Shown here one piece after another: positions 44,268 through 56,000 of a stretch of 64,000 bases of DNA. The DNA is from Drosophila miranda. Its lineage: Eukaryota; Arthropoda; Insecta; Diptera; Drosophilidae. The first letter of the stretch is position 1. Every line of letters begins with the position of its first letter. The notes below the pieces were generated by a model. The model worked only from the letters and a program-made list of their open reading frames with translations, searched no databases and was not told the origin of the DNA. A program made the position numbers and the translations under genes. Where the stretch lies: positions 2,976,001 through 3,040,000 of the forward strand of contig NC_046674.1 in NCBI RefSeq assembly GCF_003369915.1, written 5' to 3'.

Positions 44268-47080
44268 TTGAGTATCATCAGCTGCGGGTCCAGCCAGAAA
44301 CATCATTGTCCTGCCTTGTGGGATGCATCTGGAAGAAATGCATATACCCTGCTACCCTATAACTACCTCAACAGATCAACAGAGCCTACAGCAGAAACAA
44401 GAGCTACAAAGGCGTCTTGTCTACAAAATATTTTGCGTTTCTGCGGCTGGGAGCTGCTGCTGCTGCTGCTGCTGCTGCCCCAAAAGTACGGGGTACATCG
44501 TACTCGAATTTATATGTGTTTAGTATAAAAAAAATACAGGCTGGAGATTACAATCGCTTGTAATAAATACCTTAAGTATCGCATATATCAGTAACCCAAG
44601 GACGTGGATCGTAAGTCAGGCCCCGGCTTCGAGCCCGAACATTATTATTAAGCGGAGAAACCGAGCGGAGCAGTAGCCACCGCCACAAGATGTGGCAGAC
44701 GCAGACGCAGACGGAGATGCAGACGTCGACGAAGGCGGGGACTCCACTCACCGAACGACGGACATCCGTCGCAGGGGCAGGCAGCAGGGAGCAGGTAGCA
44801 GGCAGCAGACAGCAGGCTCTTGACCTACGTGCAACAATTTAACAACTTAATTATTGCTAAACTACGCGAGCAACAACCTGCAACCTGCAGCAGCAGCACG
44901 AAAGAGGGAGCAGGGAGAGGGAGACCGGCACCAAACTCTATCCATAAATAAAACACCAGTGCGTATGAGTAATAAGAGCAGAAATAATAAGGCTGTTGGC
45001 TGCCACAAAAGATTGCAAGACTGCGATATGCCCCCAAAAGATGATCATCCCCGGGAACGATGGAGAGAGCGAAAATAGAAACAACAACTGGAGGCGGCTG
45101 CTCTTGCTCCTGCCTCCTCCTCCTCCTCCTGCCTCCACCTGCCTCCTCCTGCCTCCTCCTGCCTCCTCCTTCTCCTGGGCTTCCTTGTCATTGAGTAATC
45201 TATCGACAGGTTGGCCATTTAGTCCCCCCTCCCGAGGGAACGTCGCGTCGTACGAGTCGGGGAGTGTGTGTAAATTAGCATAAAAACGCTATTTTTGAAT
45301 ATTAATGTGCAGCGGCAGTGGCGACATCTTCCCATTCCATCCCGGCCCATCCCCAGCCCCCGCCCAGAGTCGCTGTACCCCCGATTGCGTGCCACTTGGC
45401 TTACACGATGCTGCTCTCCTGCTGCTGCTCTTATTCTTGCCACACATCTCCAGTTTTCCAGCTGCTGCTGCACTCATTGCCACGGCCGCTAATCAGATTC
45501 CCCCGCATTGATAACACCCCCTGCCACTGGTGCCACCGATGCCACCGATGCCACCGATGCCACTGATGCCACTGCCACTGGGCTACGAGAGTTGCAGGTT
45601 GCACTATCGGTTTCTGGCCGCATCTCTCACTCCGTTTCGAGTGGCACTGCTGGCACGCATATGGCTCTGGTTTTAGTTCTGGCTTCTCGCTTCTGGCTGC
45701 TGGCTCCTGGCTTCTGGAGATGCATGAGAAATGTATCCGTATCTCCGGGAATGCATCAAATATGCCTTTGCCGTTGCGTAATATGGGAAGCTGCCAATGA
45801 AGTCTCCAAAAGATTGTCAGAAATTGTAACCAAAAATGGTACAAGCGGTGCCAGGGACCAGAGGAAAGGGTATCATGGCATCAGAAGAGCATCTGCCATT
45901 GGAAGAGGGCTGCGACAGAAGATCCTGCATCTGGTGGGGGCAGGGAGAGGCCGTGTATCGGGTGTATCGATTTCGAATACCCCACTGGGTGTTTCAATAA
46001 TTACCGTTTTATTTCTCTCTTTCTCCCCCTTTTGACAGCTTTCGCACGGCCGTCAAAAGTCAAGCCGAACATCTGTTGCAACAGCTGATTTTGAGCTATT
46101 GAATGCATTTATAGGGTTGACCCGAATAGTCGCGTGTTAAACGATAAAAACGTGATTTTGAATGAGTTTAGGACCGGTTTCTCGACTTCTGGTTATAGCA
46201 TGATATAGTTGACCGATTCTAATGACACACGTAGAGTCGATGTGGCCGTTTCGCCCACTGTGCAGCATCCCGCAGCAGATCTAGGCGCCTACAGGGGCAG
46301 AATACTATGACATATACTATATAGGGTATGAGTCTGGCAAAGGTGTTGTGACATTACACTTGGCTAACTTTCTGCGAAGAGAGAAGGAGATAGCCTAAAG
46401 GACTGAGGCACTATTTGTGCCAAAATTGGATCTTAGGAGTATAGCTATCGACTATCTCTGTCGCAGCGCTGCTTTCGGCTCTCGCATACAATGAATATCT
46501 CGCTCCCACTGCATGCTTTTCCCATAGGAATACCTCTTTTGCAGTCTTCCAGATCCCAATATAACTTTCACGGTCTGCAGAGCCCTCAGATGAAAAATCT
46601 TAAATTGAAAGAAATTCAACAGTCAGAGCAAAGCCAGTGACTCAACACCGATTGGACCGTTCATTTCCCACTTGGCAGCGTTGAGTTGTTTTTCACGCAT
46701 AAATAATAAAAATAAAAATAAAAAAATTAAATTAAATTAAATATGAAATGTGTGCTTTTTATAATTCATTGAAGGTCCAACTGTCTGGTAACATTTATTA
46801 AATAACAAAAAATACTAATTTGGAATCATTTGAATCACTTCCATTTTGGAATGGGAGCTGCCGATCGACAGTTCGGTCCCTCCCCATCCTGAGGAAGTAG
46901 GTAAGTAGGTTCTCCTAATCATCCAGCATGTCCAAACCGGAAAAGATATGACAACAAAAGGCACAAGAAGAAGACTCCCGATCACAAGAACCCGCGGCAC
47001 ATCCAGATCGGACGATAAATGGCGGACAAGAAAAACCATTTAACATAGAATTAACATAACATGACCGTTTAGCATTAACA
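44268..47080. other. Unique non-coding DNA before the tandem array
   Basis: About 2.8 kb. It includes CTG and CCTCCTG runs, a GATGCCACC minisatellite, and AT-rich AATAAA/TTAAA runs at 46,695-46,740. The last 230 bp (46,850-47,080) are not shared with the array units and mark its left border. No gene supported. Confidence 0.55.
45523..45580. repeat. GCCACCGAT 9-bp minisatellite
   Basis: About six tandem nonamers GCCACCGAT/GCCACTGAT. Confidence 0.85.
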
Positions 47081-47707
47081 TTCGACATGTAAGAAGTAAT
47101 GTCACATCTGCTCAACTACATAAGGGAGCGCCACTGCGCCACTGCGCCGCCATGTAGATGACTACGACATGTCCATGTAGCTGCACAGCGCCGCTCCAAG
47201 CATTTGCTACATTTTGGAAGTTTTGCTGCCGCCCTTTTTCGGAATATTTTACCTGTAAAATGTATATGTAAAATTGTAAATGAATATCTTACATATTCGT
47301 CACTTGCCATACTTTTGGTGGGACAGAACTTTATAATTCAGAAAAACCATCCAAATTATCCATAAAAGGCGTTTATTTAAGGGTGGATTCTGGGCGAAAG
47401 ACAGATGGAATCATCTGTCATGTGTTGACAGGAAAGGTAAACACTTTTCTAGGAAAAAAATTAACTTAATGTTAATCCGCTTACGTTGAACATCGATGGG
47501 TCGATGGATCGATGGATCGCCTACACATTCTGGAGAACGAAGAAGCTTATAAAAATGTGGACAAGTTTAGATAAAATATTGAATGGCACACGCTTTTCGC
47601 ATCTTCAAAAAATAAAACATTGATTTTACAATCTGATGATTAATTTCAGCAAGTAACATAATAATTTTAACAAATCAAGCGAAAGGCCAATCATCTTTGA
47701 CATCTCT

Positions 47708-48553
47708 TTATAATGTGCCTACTGATGGACTCTTCTTCGGTTTGCCTTTGGGACCAGCCACGTAAGAGGCATTTGGCACACGGACCTGCTTACCGTCCGA
47801 AAACTCCTCGCCCATCGATGGAACGCTGCGCATATAGCCGAGCGAGGCAATGTGGAGAGCCTCGTCGGTCTCGGCGGTTGGCGGGCGGTTGGTCTGGGCC
47901 GTCAACTGCTGGTAGCACGGGTGGCTGGGATCAAGGACCGGCTCTGGGTCGATCCTGTACCCGCCGTCATTGGACTCGGCGTGGGCCAAGGAGTGCGAGC
48001 TGGGTTGCTCTGGGTCCAGTAGCTGGTGCTCTTCCTCCATCACGCTGTCGCGCGTGGCCCGAGTCGGGCCGGTCTCGTCCACGCCAGAGCTTGGCTCGGA
48101 CGTGCAGGTCGGCTCTGAGGGGAACATATCACCGAACTCCTCGGCAATCAGGCGACGGGCCAGCGGTACCGAGAAGTACTCCTTGTAGTGTAGCTTGCGG
48201 CGACGCTCGAACTCAATGCGCCGCACCTTCTCCTCCACGGACTCGGGGAAGTCCTCATCGTCCGACGAGTCATCGGAGTCCTGCTCCATGCCAAAGCAGG
48301 GCGTCGCCGACTGCGAGGTTATGCGCAGTTTCTCCATCAGTTCGGCGGTGTCCAGCTTCTTTGGCAAGTCATCCTCGAACACGAACGGGGTCTTCGGCTC
48401 GTCAATGATCATGTGTCCGTAGGTTTTGCCTTCCGGATGGAAGGTCGCCAGCACGTTTAGCTCGTCGAACTTGGCCGTCTTCTGGCCTGCTAGCTTCCGC
48501 GGTGCCTCGTTGCTGCCGCCCTTCAGTATACCCTTTAAGTCGTCAGAGTTCAT
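47708..48553 (-). CDS. Protein phosphatase 1 inhibitor-2 homologue, intact copy
   Basis: Intact 281-aa, intronless reading frame. Inhibitor-2 hallmarks in order: KGILK (7-11), the N-terminal PP1-binding motif; KFDELNVLATFHPEGKTYG (28-46); IDEPKTP (50-56), whose Thr matches the GSK3 site of mammalian I-2; an acidic Asp/Ser/Glu linker (91-108); and RRKLHYKEYFSVPLARRLI (118-136), the helix that occupies the PP1 active site. The canonical HYNE is HYKE here. I-2 binds the PP1 catalytic subunit and is involved in mitosis, meiosis and sperm function. The C-terminal 140 residues (Ser/Thr/Pro/Glu-rich, ending KGKPKKSPSVGTL) exceed the roughly 205-aa mammalian protein. Without introns it may be a retrocopy. 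It is the only copy in the window with a start codon and the KGILK motif. Confidence 0.88.
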   Translation of the reverse strand: MNSDDLKGILKGGSNEAPRKLAGQKTAKFDELNVLATFHPEGKTYGHMIIDEPKTPFVFEDDLPKKLDTAELMEKLRITSQSATPCFGMEQDSDDSSDDEDFPESVEEKVRRIEFERRRKLHYKEYFSVPLARRLIAEEFGDMFPSEPTCTSEPSSGVDETGPTRATRDSVMEEEHQLLDPEQPSSHSLAHAESNDGGYRIDPEPVLDPSHPCYQQLTAQTNRPPTAETDEALHIASLGYMRSVPSMGEEFSDGKQVRVPNASYVAGPKGKPKKSPSVGTL

Positions 48554-48789
48554 TGTGTGTTTGTGGAGAATGTTTGTCGCTTGTGAAATCTGATATTCTG
48601 TATTGTTTCGCTACGAGTGCTGCTGTACAACTGCTTGTTCTACTCGAATAGGCGACCTACTGGAAGGTGACAGGACAACAACGGCTTGCTGCCTTTCTTC
48701 CTTTTTTCTTTCTTAAATTTCGAGTAATTTCTGGAATTTTGACTTTGTTTTCCAAACAAACTTCACAATTTCCACATATCTCAGCCTCG

Positions 48790-51388
48790 ACTTACAGGTT
48801 TCTGCCTTGGGAAGTTCTTTTCAGAGTTTTCCCTTAGAATCCCAACGCATCCCAGCGCAATACTGGACGACCTATTGCACCAGATGAGCGAAAAGGGACA
48901 AGGGTCGATCAACATGACCACCAAGAAGATTATGTCGCCCATGAAGGAGCTGCAACTGGAGGTCAGGTCCTTGTTGAAGAAGAAAAGGCAGCTACGGGGG
49001 AATGCCAATGCCACTGGCACACCGCAGGACCCCCACCCAGACCCCACAAAACCCAGAGTGGCCAAGGGACTCAGACAACACCAGGACTCCGCAGGAACGG
49101 GCCAACACCCCGGGACAAGGAGGACGGCGTGCACGGTAAGCACAAACTACCGACGCCAGCCGACAAGAGGCGACCAAGAAGCCGTCGAGCAGCGCGCGAA
49201 GCACTGAACCCGCACAGAAGTGGAACGAGATCAGAGGACGACGAAGAGGGCGAAGAGGACGCAGTACATTTGGTTGTCACATATTTGTATAGCTACTACA
49301 TAGGGCCTCGCTTCACGCAGCACGAATATCAGGCGATCATCAGAGATTACAGATCCCCGGTCATAACAGCGGGGGACTTCAACGCCTGGGCCACGACTTG
49401 GGCACGCCCCGTGGAACAGCGCTCCTGGACGAATTCACAAGCCTGAACGTCTGTCTCCTGAACACAGGAAGCACCCCGACGTACAGCAATGCGGGCCGGG
49501 AGTCATCATAGACCTCACCTTTGCAAGCACGGTGACGGACATCTCGCCATTAGGAATGCAACAAGGGGACCACAAAGTGTCATTCAAGGCCAACCGGAAA
49601 GCCCTAAGAGACGCCATCAGAAGCAAACCCGCAAGGTCCTAAGCGACCACAGAAGCACCCCAGACGCGACTCCTGCTACCGGAAGCGACAAATGCAACAT
49701 AGCGGTTGGAAGTATAACATCCTGGCTCGCAATGAATGGTCTGTCCTTGCCTTCACTACCAAGTCCGCCCTAAAATACCTACGGGTATTTGAAGAGTCCT
49801 CCCTCTCCTCACCAGTAAAGGTTTCTTCGGGAGTGCCACAGGGCAGCCACCTAGACCCCTTACTCTTCTTCGGTATTAACATACTCTCGAGTACTTATGT
49901 ATGCGGGTGATGCTAAGCTCTGTGTCTAGTATAAGGACATTTCATTACATTCCCGCTTGCAATCCGATCTCAACAACTTTCAGTCGTGGTGTTTTGCATA
50001 CTTGTTACACCTCAATGCCTCAAAATGCAAAGCTATGACATTTCACCGTTCTAGCCCCTTGTTGGCTCCCTATACCCTATGTGGTGCTTCTCTTGGGACA
50101 ATTACCCTGGTGGATGATCTTGGTGTTATGTTAGACGCCAAGCTAAAGTTTTCTGAGCACATTTCTACCATGGTAAATAAGGCCATGCGCGTGCTTGGGT
50201 TTATTAAGAGGTGGTCAAAGGAATTTGACGACCCCATTATAACAAATACTCACTACACGTCGCTAGTTCCTGTGTATGGTGCCCGCAGTACAAAGTACAC
50301 CAGGACCGTATAGAATCAGTACAGAAAAGCTTTTTACTCTTTGCTCTGCAGGGCCTTAACTGGGATGCGGGTGGGAGACTCCCATCTTACTCTAGTAGAC
50401 TGCCATTAGTAAACGTCCCATCCTTAGTTGACCGTAGAAAAATGCTTGGGGTGACTTTTGTGCACAACTTGATCAGGGTTGACACAGACAGCCCCGTTGG
50501 GATCTGTTCCTATTAGACTCACTGGAAGTTTGATACCGTTTTTCCTTCCACTTTGTATATCGAATTATTCCTTGCATAAACCGTTTAGGGTCTTATGCTC
50601 GGATTATAATTCCGTCTACCAAATTATTTCCACCACTGATTCTCTTCCTCTTATTAAGTTACTAAACCTCACACACCTTTCCAGTAATTATTAATTGTAG
50701 TGGTATTTGTATTTGTATTTGCATTTGTATTTGTATTTGTACGGGTTCGGTTCGGCCCCTCGGTCGGTTGGCCGGGAGGAGGGCTGCGTTTTGCCTGGCA
50801 TCCGCGCGTAAGAGCCTTCCGCTGGTGTCACTCGGGCCACTTGACGGTGCAGTAATTGCATAGCCTCTTGTAAGATCCAGTCATTGCCTGTCAACGTCCC
50901 AGATAGTGCTAGACCAGAGGCCTACTTTCAAGGCACACCTCGAGTACGCATGCGCGAAGACAGCCGGAGCAACGGCGGCCATTAGCAGGATGGTGGCCAA
51001 CACAGGAGGTCGACGACCTTCATAGTCCTACATGGATCAGTCGTGTGAGCACCAGCAATGAGGCGCCGTCATACAGCAGAGACAGCTGAGGCGCATACAG
51101 ACGCTGTGCCCTCAGGGTTGCATGCTGGTCGAACGGCTAAGCGGCAGAACGGCATGACGGTTCACGATGGGACAAAGCCGAGAAGGGAAGATGGACGAAA
51201 AGAGACGAGCCCAGGAGTAAACGCAGACACCCTCACCGAACGGATGATAGCCGACGAGCAGACGTGGCACGTGGCTGCCAATATGGCAGCAAGCGTCATC
51301 AAGGAGCCGAGCCAAGGAGCGAAGCCGGGAAGACCCCACACTCCGCACCACGAAGTAATACCTTCCCCACAACATCCCGTTATTTACG
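48790..51388 (+). mobile_element. Degenerate LOA-type LINE in unit 1, with nested LINE
   Basis: A non-LTR retrotransposon corpse. ATG at 48,884 opens a gag N-terminal frame (MSEKGQG, MTTKKIMSPMKELQLEVRSL) to 49,207. The gag zinc knuckles are deleted here. An APE-type endonuclease remnant follows (GDFNAWATTWA, then IIDLTFAST at about 49,500). A second LINE interrupts (49,826-50,740), after which the reverse-transcriptase C-terminal sequence resumes (QRPTFKAHLEYACAK, MVANTGG at about 50,910-51,015). Frames are broken throughout. Bilbo and TRIM are LOA elements known from obscura flies; that match is from memory. Confidence 0.7.
49826..50740 (+). mobile_element. Nested 5'-truncated LINE (reverse-transcriptase end), unit 1
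   Basis: Begins in the SSGVPQGS reverse-transcriptase motif and continues with a palm/thumb region (LQSDLNNFQSW, KLKFSEHISTMVNKAMRVLG). The YADD box reads YAGD in units 2-3, followed at once by a stop, so it is inactive; in unit 1 a 23-bp loss precedes it. It ends in a (TTTGTA)n tail at 50,703-50,740, as expected for a 3' end. It was inserted in the same orientation as the host LINE. Confidence 0.7.
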
Positions 51389-51810
51389 TTCGACATGTTA
51401 TAAGTAATGTCACATCTGCTCAACTACATAAGGGAGCGCCACTGCGCCACTGCGCCGCCATGTAGATGACTACGACATGTCCATGTAGCTGCACAGCGCC
51501 GCTCCAAGCATTTGTAAAATTTTGGAAGTGTTGCGGCCGACCTTTTTCGGAATATTTTACCTGTAAAATGTATATGTAAAATTGTAAATGAATATCTTAC
51601 ATATTCGTCACTTGCCATACTTTTGGTGGGACAGAACTGTATAATTCAGAAAAACCATCCAAATTATCCATAAAAGGCGTTTATTTAAGGGTGGATTCTG
51701 GGCGAAAGACAGATGGAATCATCTGTCATGTGTTGACAGGAAAGGTAAACACTTTTCTAGGAAAAAAATTAACTTAATGTTAATCCGCTTACGTTGAACA
51801 TCGATGGGTC

Positions 51811-51858
51811 GATGGATCGATGGATCGATGGATCGATGGATCGATGGATCGATGGATC
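51811..51858. repeat. GATGGATC octamer VNTR in I-2 3' flank
   Basis: Six copies of the octamer GATGGATC in unit 2. The same position has two copies in unit 1 (about 47,502), four in unit 3 (about 56,877) and three in unit 4 (about 61,476). Confidence 0.9.
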
Positions 51859-52055
51859 GCCTACACATTCTGGAGAACGAAGAAGCTTATAAAAATGTGG
51901 ACAAGTTTAGATAAAATATTGAATGGCACACGCTTTTCGCATCTTCAAAAAATAAAACAAAACCTTGCCTCTGATTTTACAATCTGATTAATTTCAGCAA
52001 GTAACATAATCATTTTAACAAATCAAGCGAAAGGCCAATCATCTTTGACATCTCT

Positions 52056-52814
52056 TTATAATGTGCCTGCTGATGGACTCTTCTTCGGTTTGCCTTTGGG
52101 ACCAGCCACGTAAGAGGCATTTGGCACACGGACCTGCTTGCCGTCCGAAAACTCCTCGCCCATCGATGGAACGCTGCGCATATAGCCGAGCGAGGCAACG
52201 TGGAGAGCCTCGTCGGTCTCGGCGGTTGGCGGGCGGTTGGTCTGGGCCGTCAACTGCTGGTAGCACGGGTGGCTGGGATCAAGGACCGGCTCTGGGTCGA
52301 TCCTGTACCCGCCGTCATTGGACTCGGCGTGGGCCAAGGAGTGCGAGCTGGGTTGCTCTGGGTCCAGTAGCTGGTGCTCTTCCTCCATCACGCTGTCGCG
52401 CGTGGCCCGAGTCGGGCCGGTCTCGTCCACGCCAGAACTTGGCTCGGACGTGCAGGTCGGCTCTGAGGGGAACATATCACCGAACTCCTCGGCAATCAGG
52501 CGACGAGCCAGCGGTACCGAAAAGTACTCATTGTAGTGCAGCTTGCGGCGACGCTCGAACTCAATGCGCCGCACCTTCTCCTCCTCATCGGAGTCCTGCT
52601 CCTTGCCAAAGCAGGGCGTCGCCGACTGCGCCATCAGTTCGGCGGTGTCCAGCTTCTTTGGCAAGTCATCCTCGAACACGAACGGGGTCTTCGGCTCGTC
52701 AATGATCATGTGTCCGTAGGTTTTGCCTTCCGGATGGAAGGTCGCCAGCACGTTTAGCTCGTCGAACTTGGCCGTCTTCTGGCCTGCTAGCTTCCGCGGT
52801 GCCTCGTTGCTGCC
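52056..52814 (-). pseudogene. PP1 inhibitor-2 homologue, unit 2 (start lost)
   Basis: Open frame homologous to the intact copy from GSNEAPRK to the KSPSAGTL end. A shared 61-bp deletion upstream removes the ATG and the KGILK motif, and the frame meets a stop about 50 codons upstream without any ATG. The first usable ATG is the Met of HMIIDEP (52,709), giving 217 aa at most. In-frame losses shorten the region after DTAELM (EKLRITS missing) and the acidic linker. The PP1-active-site helix is present as LHYNEYFS, the canonical form. It might be translated from the internal ATG as a truncated I-2 or be a pseudogene; the conserved frame argues it is young. Confidence 0.75.
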
Positions 52815-53044
52815 GCTTGTGAAATAAATTGTTATTGTGCTATCTGATATTCTGTATTGTTTCGCTACGAGTGCTGCTTTACAACTGCTTGTTCTACTCG
52901 AATAGGCGACCTACTGGAAGGTGACAGGACAACAACGGCTTGCTGCCTTTCTTCCTTTTTTCTTTCTTAAATTTCGAGTAATTTCTGGAATTTTGACTTT
53001 GTTTTCCAAACAAACTTCACAATTTCCACATATCTCAGCCTCGA

Positions 53045-56000
53045 CTTACAGGTTTCTGCCTTGGGAAGTGCTTTTCAGAGTTTTCCCTTAGAATCCCAAC
53101 GCATCCCAGCGCAATACTGGACGACCTATTGCACCAGATGAGCGAAAAGGGACAAGGTCGATCAACATGACCACCAAGAAGATTATGTCGCCCATGAAGG
53201 AGCTGCAACTGGAGGTCAGGTCCTTGTTGAAGAAGAAAAGGCAGCTACGGGGGAATGCCAATGCCACTGGCACACCGCAGGACCCTCACCCAGACCCCAC
53301 AAAACCCAGAGTGGCCAAGGGACTCAGACAACACCAGGACTCCGCAGGAACGGGCCAACACCCCGGGACAAGGAGGACGGCGTGCACGGTAAGCACAAAC
53401 TACCGACGCCAGCCGACAAGAGGCGCCCAAGAAGCCGTCGAGCAGCGCGCGAAGCACTGAACCCGCACAGAAGTGGAACGAGATCAGAGGACGACGAAGA
53501 GGGCGAAGAGGACGCAGTACATACGCGGACATCCTGGCAGCACCAACGCTCTAGGGCCTGAAGAGCCAGGACTAGGGCATAGGGAAGACTGCCTCGGGCG
53601 AACTTCTCCTCAGGATGCAACAACCGTCTGATCCTGCCTGGACTTGACCTCTGACCCAGAAGCCTTAGAAGGCAAACCAGGCAGTGCTATCTCCCCTAGC
53701 AGTCGTGAAGCCCATCCAGAAGACAGTGGCGGTCGAAGTGCTCGATGTAGACGAGCTCACGACAGGCGATGAGATACTGGAGGCGATATCTGCAGCAATC
53801 GGCTGCGACTTGGGGCAAGTACCGAGCAGCACCGGGGATGCGAAGAGTGTATGGTGCCCCGCAGGTGGCCACACTGAACCTCCAGCCCGCCCTCGCCCAG
53901 AAGCTCCTGGGTTGTGTGCCGCATGCGACGACGTATTATGCCGATTACTACTACTGCTACAAGTGTATGGCCTAAGGACAGGAACAGGCTGTGGAGAGGC
54001 CCCTTTCCACATGCAGAACCAATGCAAAACCCCCCCAAGTGCCTTCAGTGCGTGGGCAACAACGGAGACACTCGCTCAACAGCTCCCTTGGTCCTCAGCC
54101 GCAGCCGTCCAGAGAACAAGACGGCCCTTTCCCAGCTGATTGATGGGTAATCTACTCCAGCTTAACCTCAACCACTGCCGTACTGCTCAGGACTTGCTGA
54201 CACACACGGTTCTGAAGCAGCAGATCAACGTAGCGCTGCTCAGTGGGCCCTACAAGGGGACAAATCTGTGGAAGCGATCACATAGAGCATCCAGGGTGGG
54301 CTATATGTATATTTGGTAGTCACATATTTGTATAGCTACTACATAGGGCCTCGCTTCACGCAGCACGAATATCAGGCGATCATCAGAGATCACAGATCCC
54401 CGGTCATAACAGCGGGGGACTTCAACGCCTGGGCCACGACTTGGGCACGCCCCGTGGAACAGCGCTCCTGGACGAATTCACAAGCCTGAACGTCTGTCTC
54501 CTGAACACAGGAAGCACCCCGACTTACAGCAATGCGGGCCGGGAGTCATCATAGACCTCACCTTTGCAAGCACGGTGACGGACATCTCGCCATTAGGAAT
54601 GCAACAAGGGGGCAACAAAGTGTCATTCAAGGCCAACCGGGAAGCCCTAAGAGACGCCATCAGAAGCAAACCCGCAAGGTCCTAAGCGACCACAGAAGCA
54701 CCCCAGACGCGGCTCCTGATACCGGAAGCGACAAATGCAACGTAGCGGTTGGAAGTATAACATCCTGGCTCGCAATGAATGGTCTGTCCTTGCCTTCACT
54801 ACCAAGTCCGCCCTAAAATACCTACGGGTATTTGAAGAGTCCTCCCTCTCCTCACCAGTAAAGGTTTCTTCGGGAGTACCACAGGGCAGCCACCTAGACC
54901 CCTTACCCTTCACACTGTTTATCAATGACTTGCCTTCGGTATTAACATACTCTCGAGTACTTATGTATGCGGGTGATGCTAAGCTCTGTGTCTAGTATAA
55001 GGACATTTCATTACATTCCCGCTTGCAATCCGATCTCAACAACTTTCAGTCGTGGTGTTTTGCATACTTGTTACACCTCAATGCCTCGAAATGCAAAGCT
55101 ATGACATTTCACCGTTCTAGCCCCTTGTTGGCTCCCTATACCCTATGTGGTGCTTCTCTTGGGACAATTACCCTGGTGGATGATCTTGGTGTTATGTTAG
55201 ACGCCAAGCTAAAGTTTTCTGAGCACATTTCTACCATGGTAAATAAGGCCATGCGCGTGCTTGGGTTTATTAAGAGGTGGTCAAAGGAATTTGACGACCC
55301 CTTTATAACAAAGACTCACTACACGTCGCTAGTTCCTGTGTATGGTGCCCGCAGTAAAAAGTACACCAGGACCGTATAGAATCAGTACAGAAAAGCTTTT
55401 TACTCTTTGCTCTGCGGGGCCTTAACTGGGATGCGGGTGGGAGACTCCCATCTTACTCTAGTAGACTGCCATTAGTAAACGTCCCATCCTTAGTTGACCG
55501 TAGAAAAATGCTTGGGGTGACTTTTGTGCACAACTTGATCAGGGTTGACACAGACAGCCCTGTTGGGATCTGTTCCTATTAGACTCACTGGAAGTTTGAT
55601 ACCGTTTTTCCTTCCACTTTGTATATCGAATTATTCCTTGCATGAACCGTTTAGGGTCTTATGCTCGGATTATAATTCCGTCTACCAAATTATATCCACC
55701 ACTGATTCTCTTCCTCTTATTAAGTTACTAATCCTCACACACCTTTCTAGTAATTATTAATTGTAGTGGTATTTGTATTTGTATTTGCACTTGTATTTTT
55801 ATTTGTACGGGTTCGGTTCGGCCCCTCGGTCGGTTGGCCGGGAGGAGGGCTGCGTTTTGCCTGGCATCCGCGCGTAAGAGCCTTCCGCTGGTGTCACCCG
55901 GGCCACTTGACGGTGCAGTAATTGCATCGCCTCTTGTAAGATCCAGTCATTGCCTGTCAACGTCCCAGATAGTGCTAGACCAGAGGCCTACTTTCAAGGC

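Larger units (their letters stand above)
47081..51388. repeat. Tandem array unit 1 (4,308 bp)
   Basis: First of four head-to-tail units delimited by TTCGACATGT...AGTAATGTCACATC. Contains an I-2 gene on the minus strand and LINE fragments on the plus strand. It lacks about 790 bp of the LINE gag region present in unit 2 and a further 23 bp in the nested reverse-transcriptase piece, but it alone keeps the full I-2 5' end. Confidence 0.92.

Noticed and set aside
47713-48408. Plus-strand 231-codon open frame over the I-2 gene, repeated in units 2-4
   Set aside because: Arg/Pro/Ser-rich shadow of the GC-rich I-2 coding strand, with no motifs; its length varies with I-2 indels.
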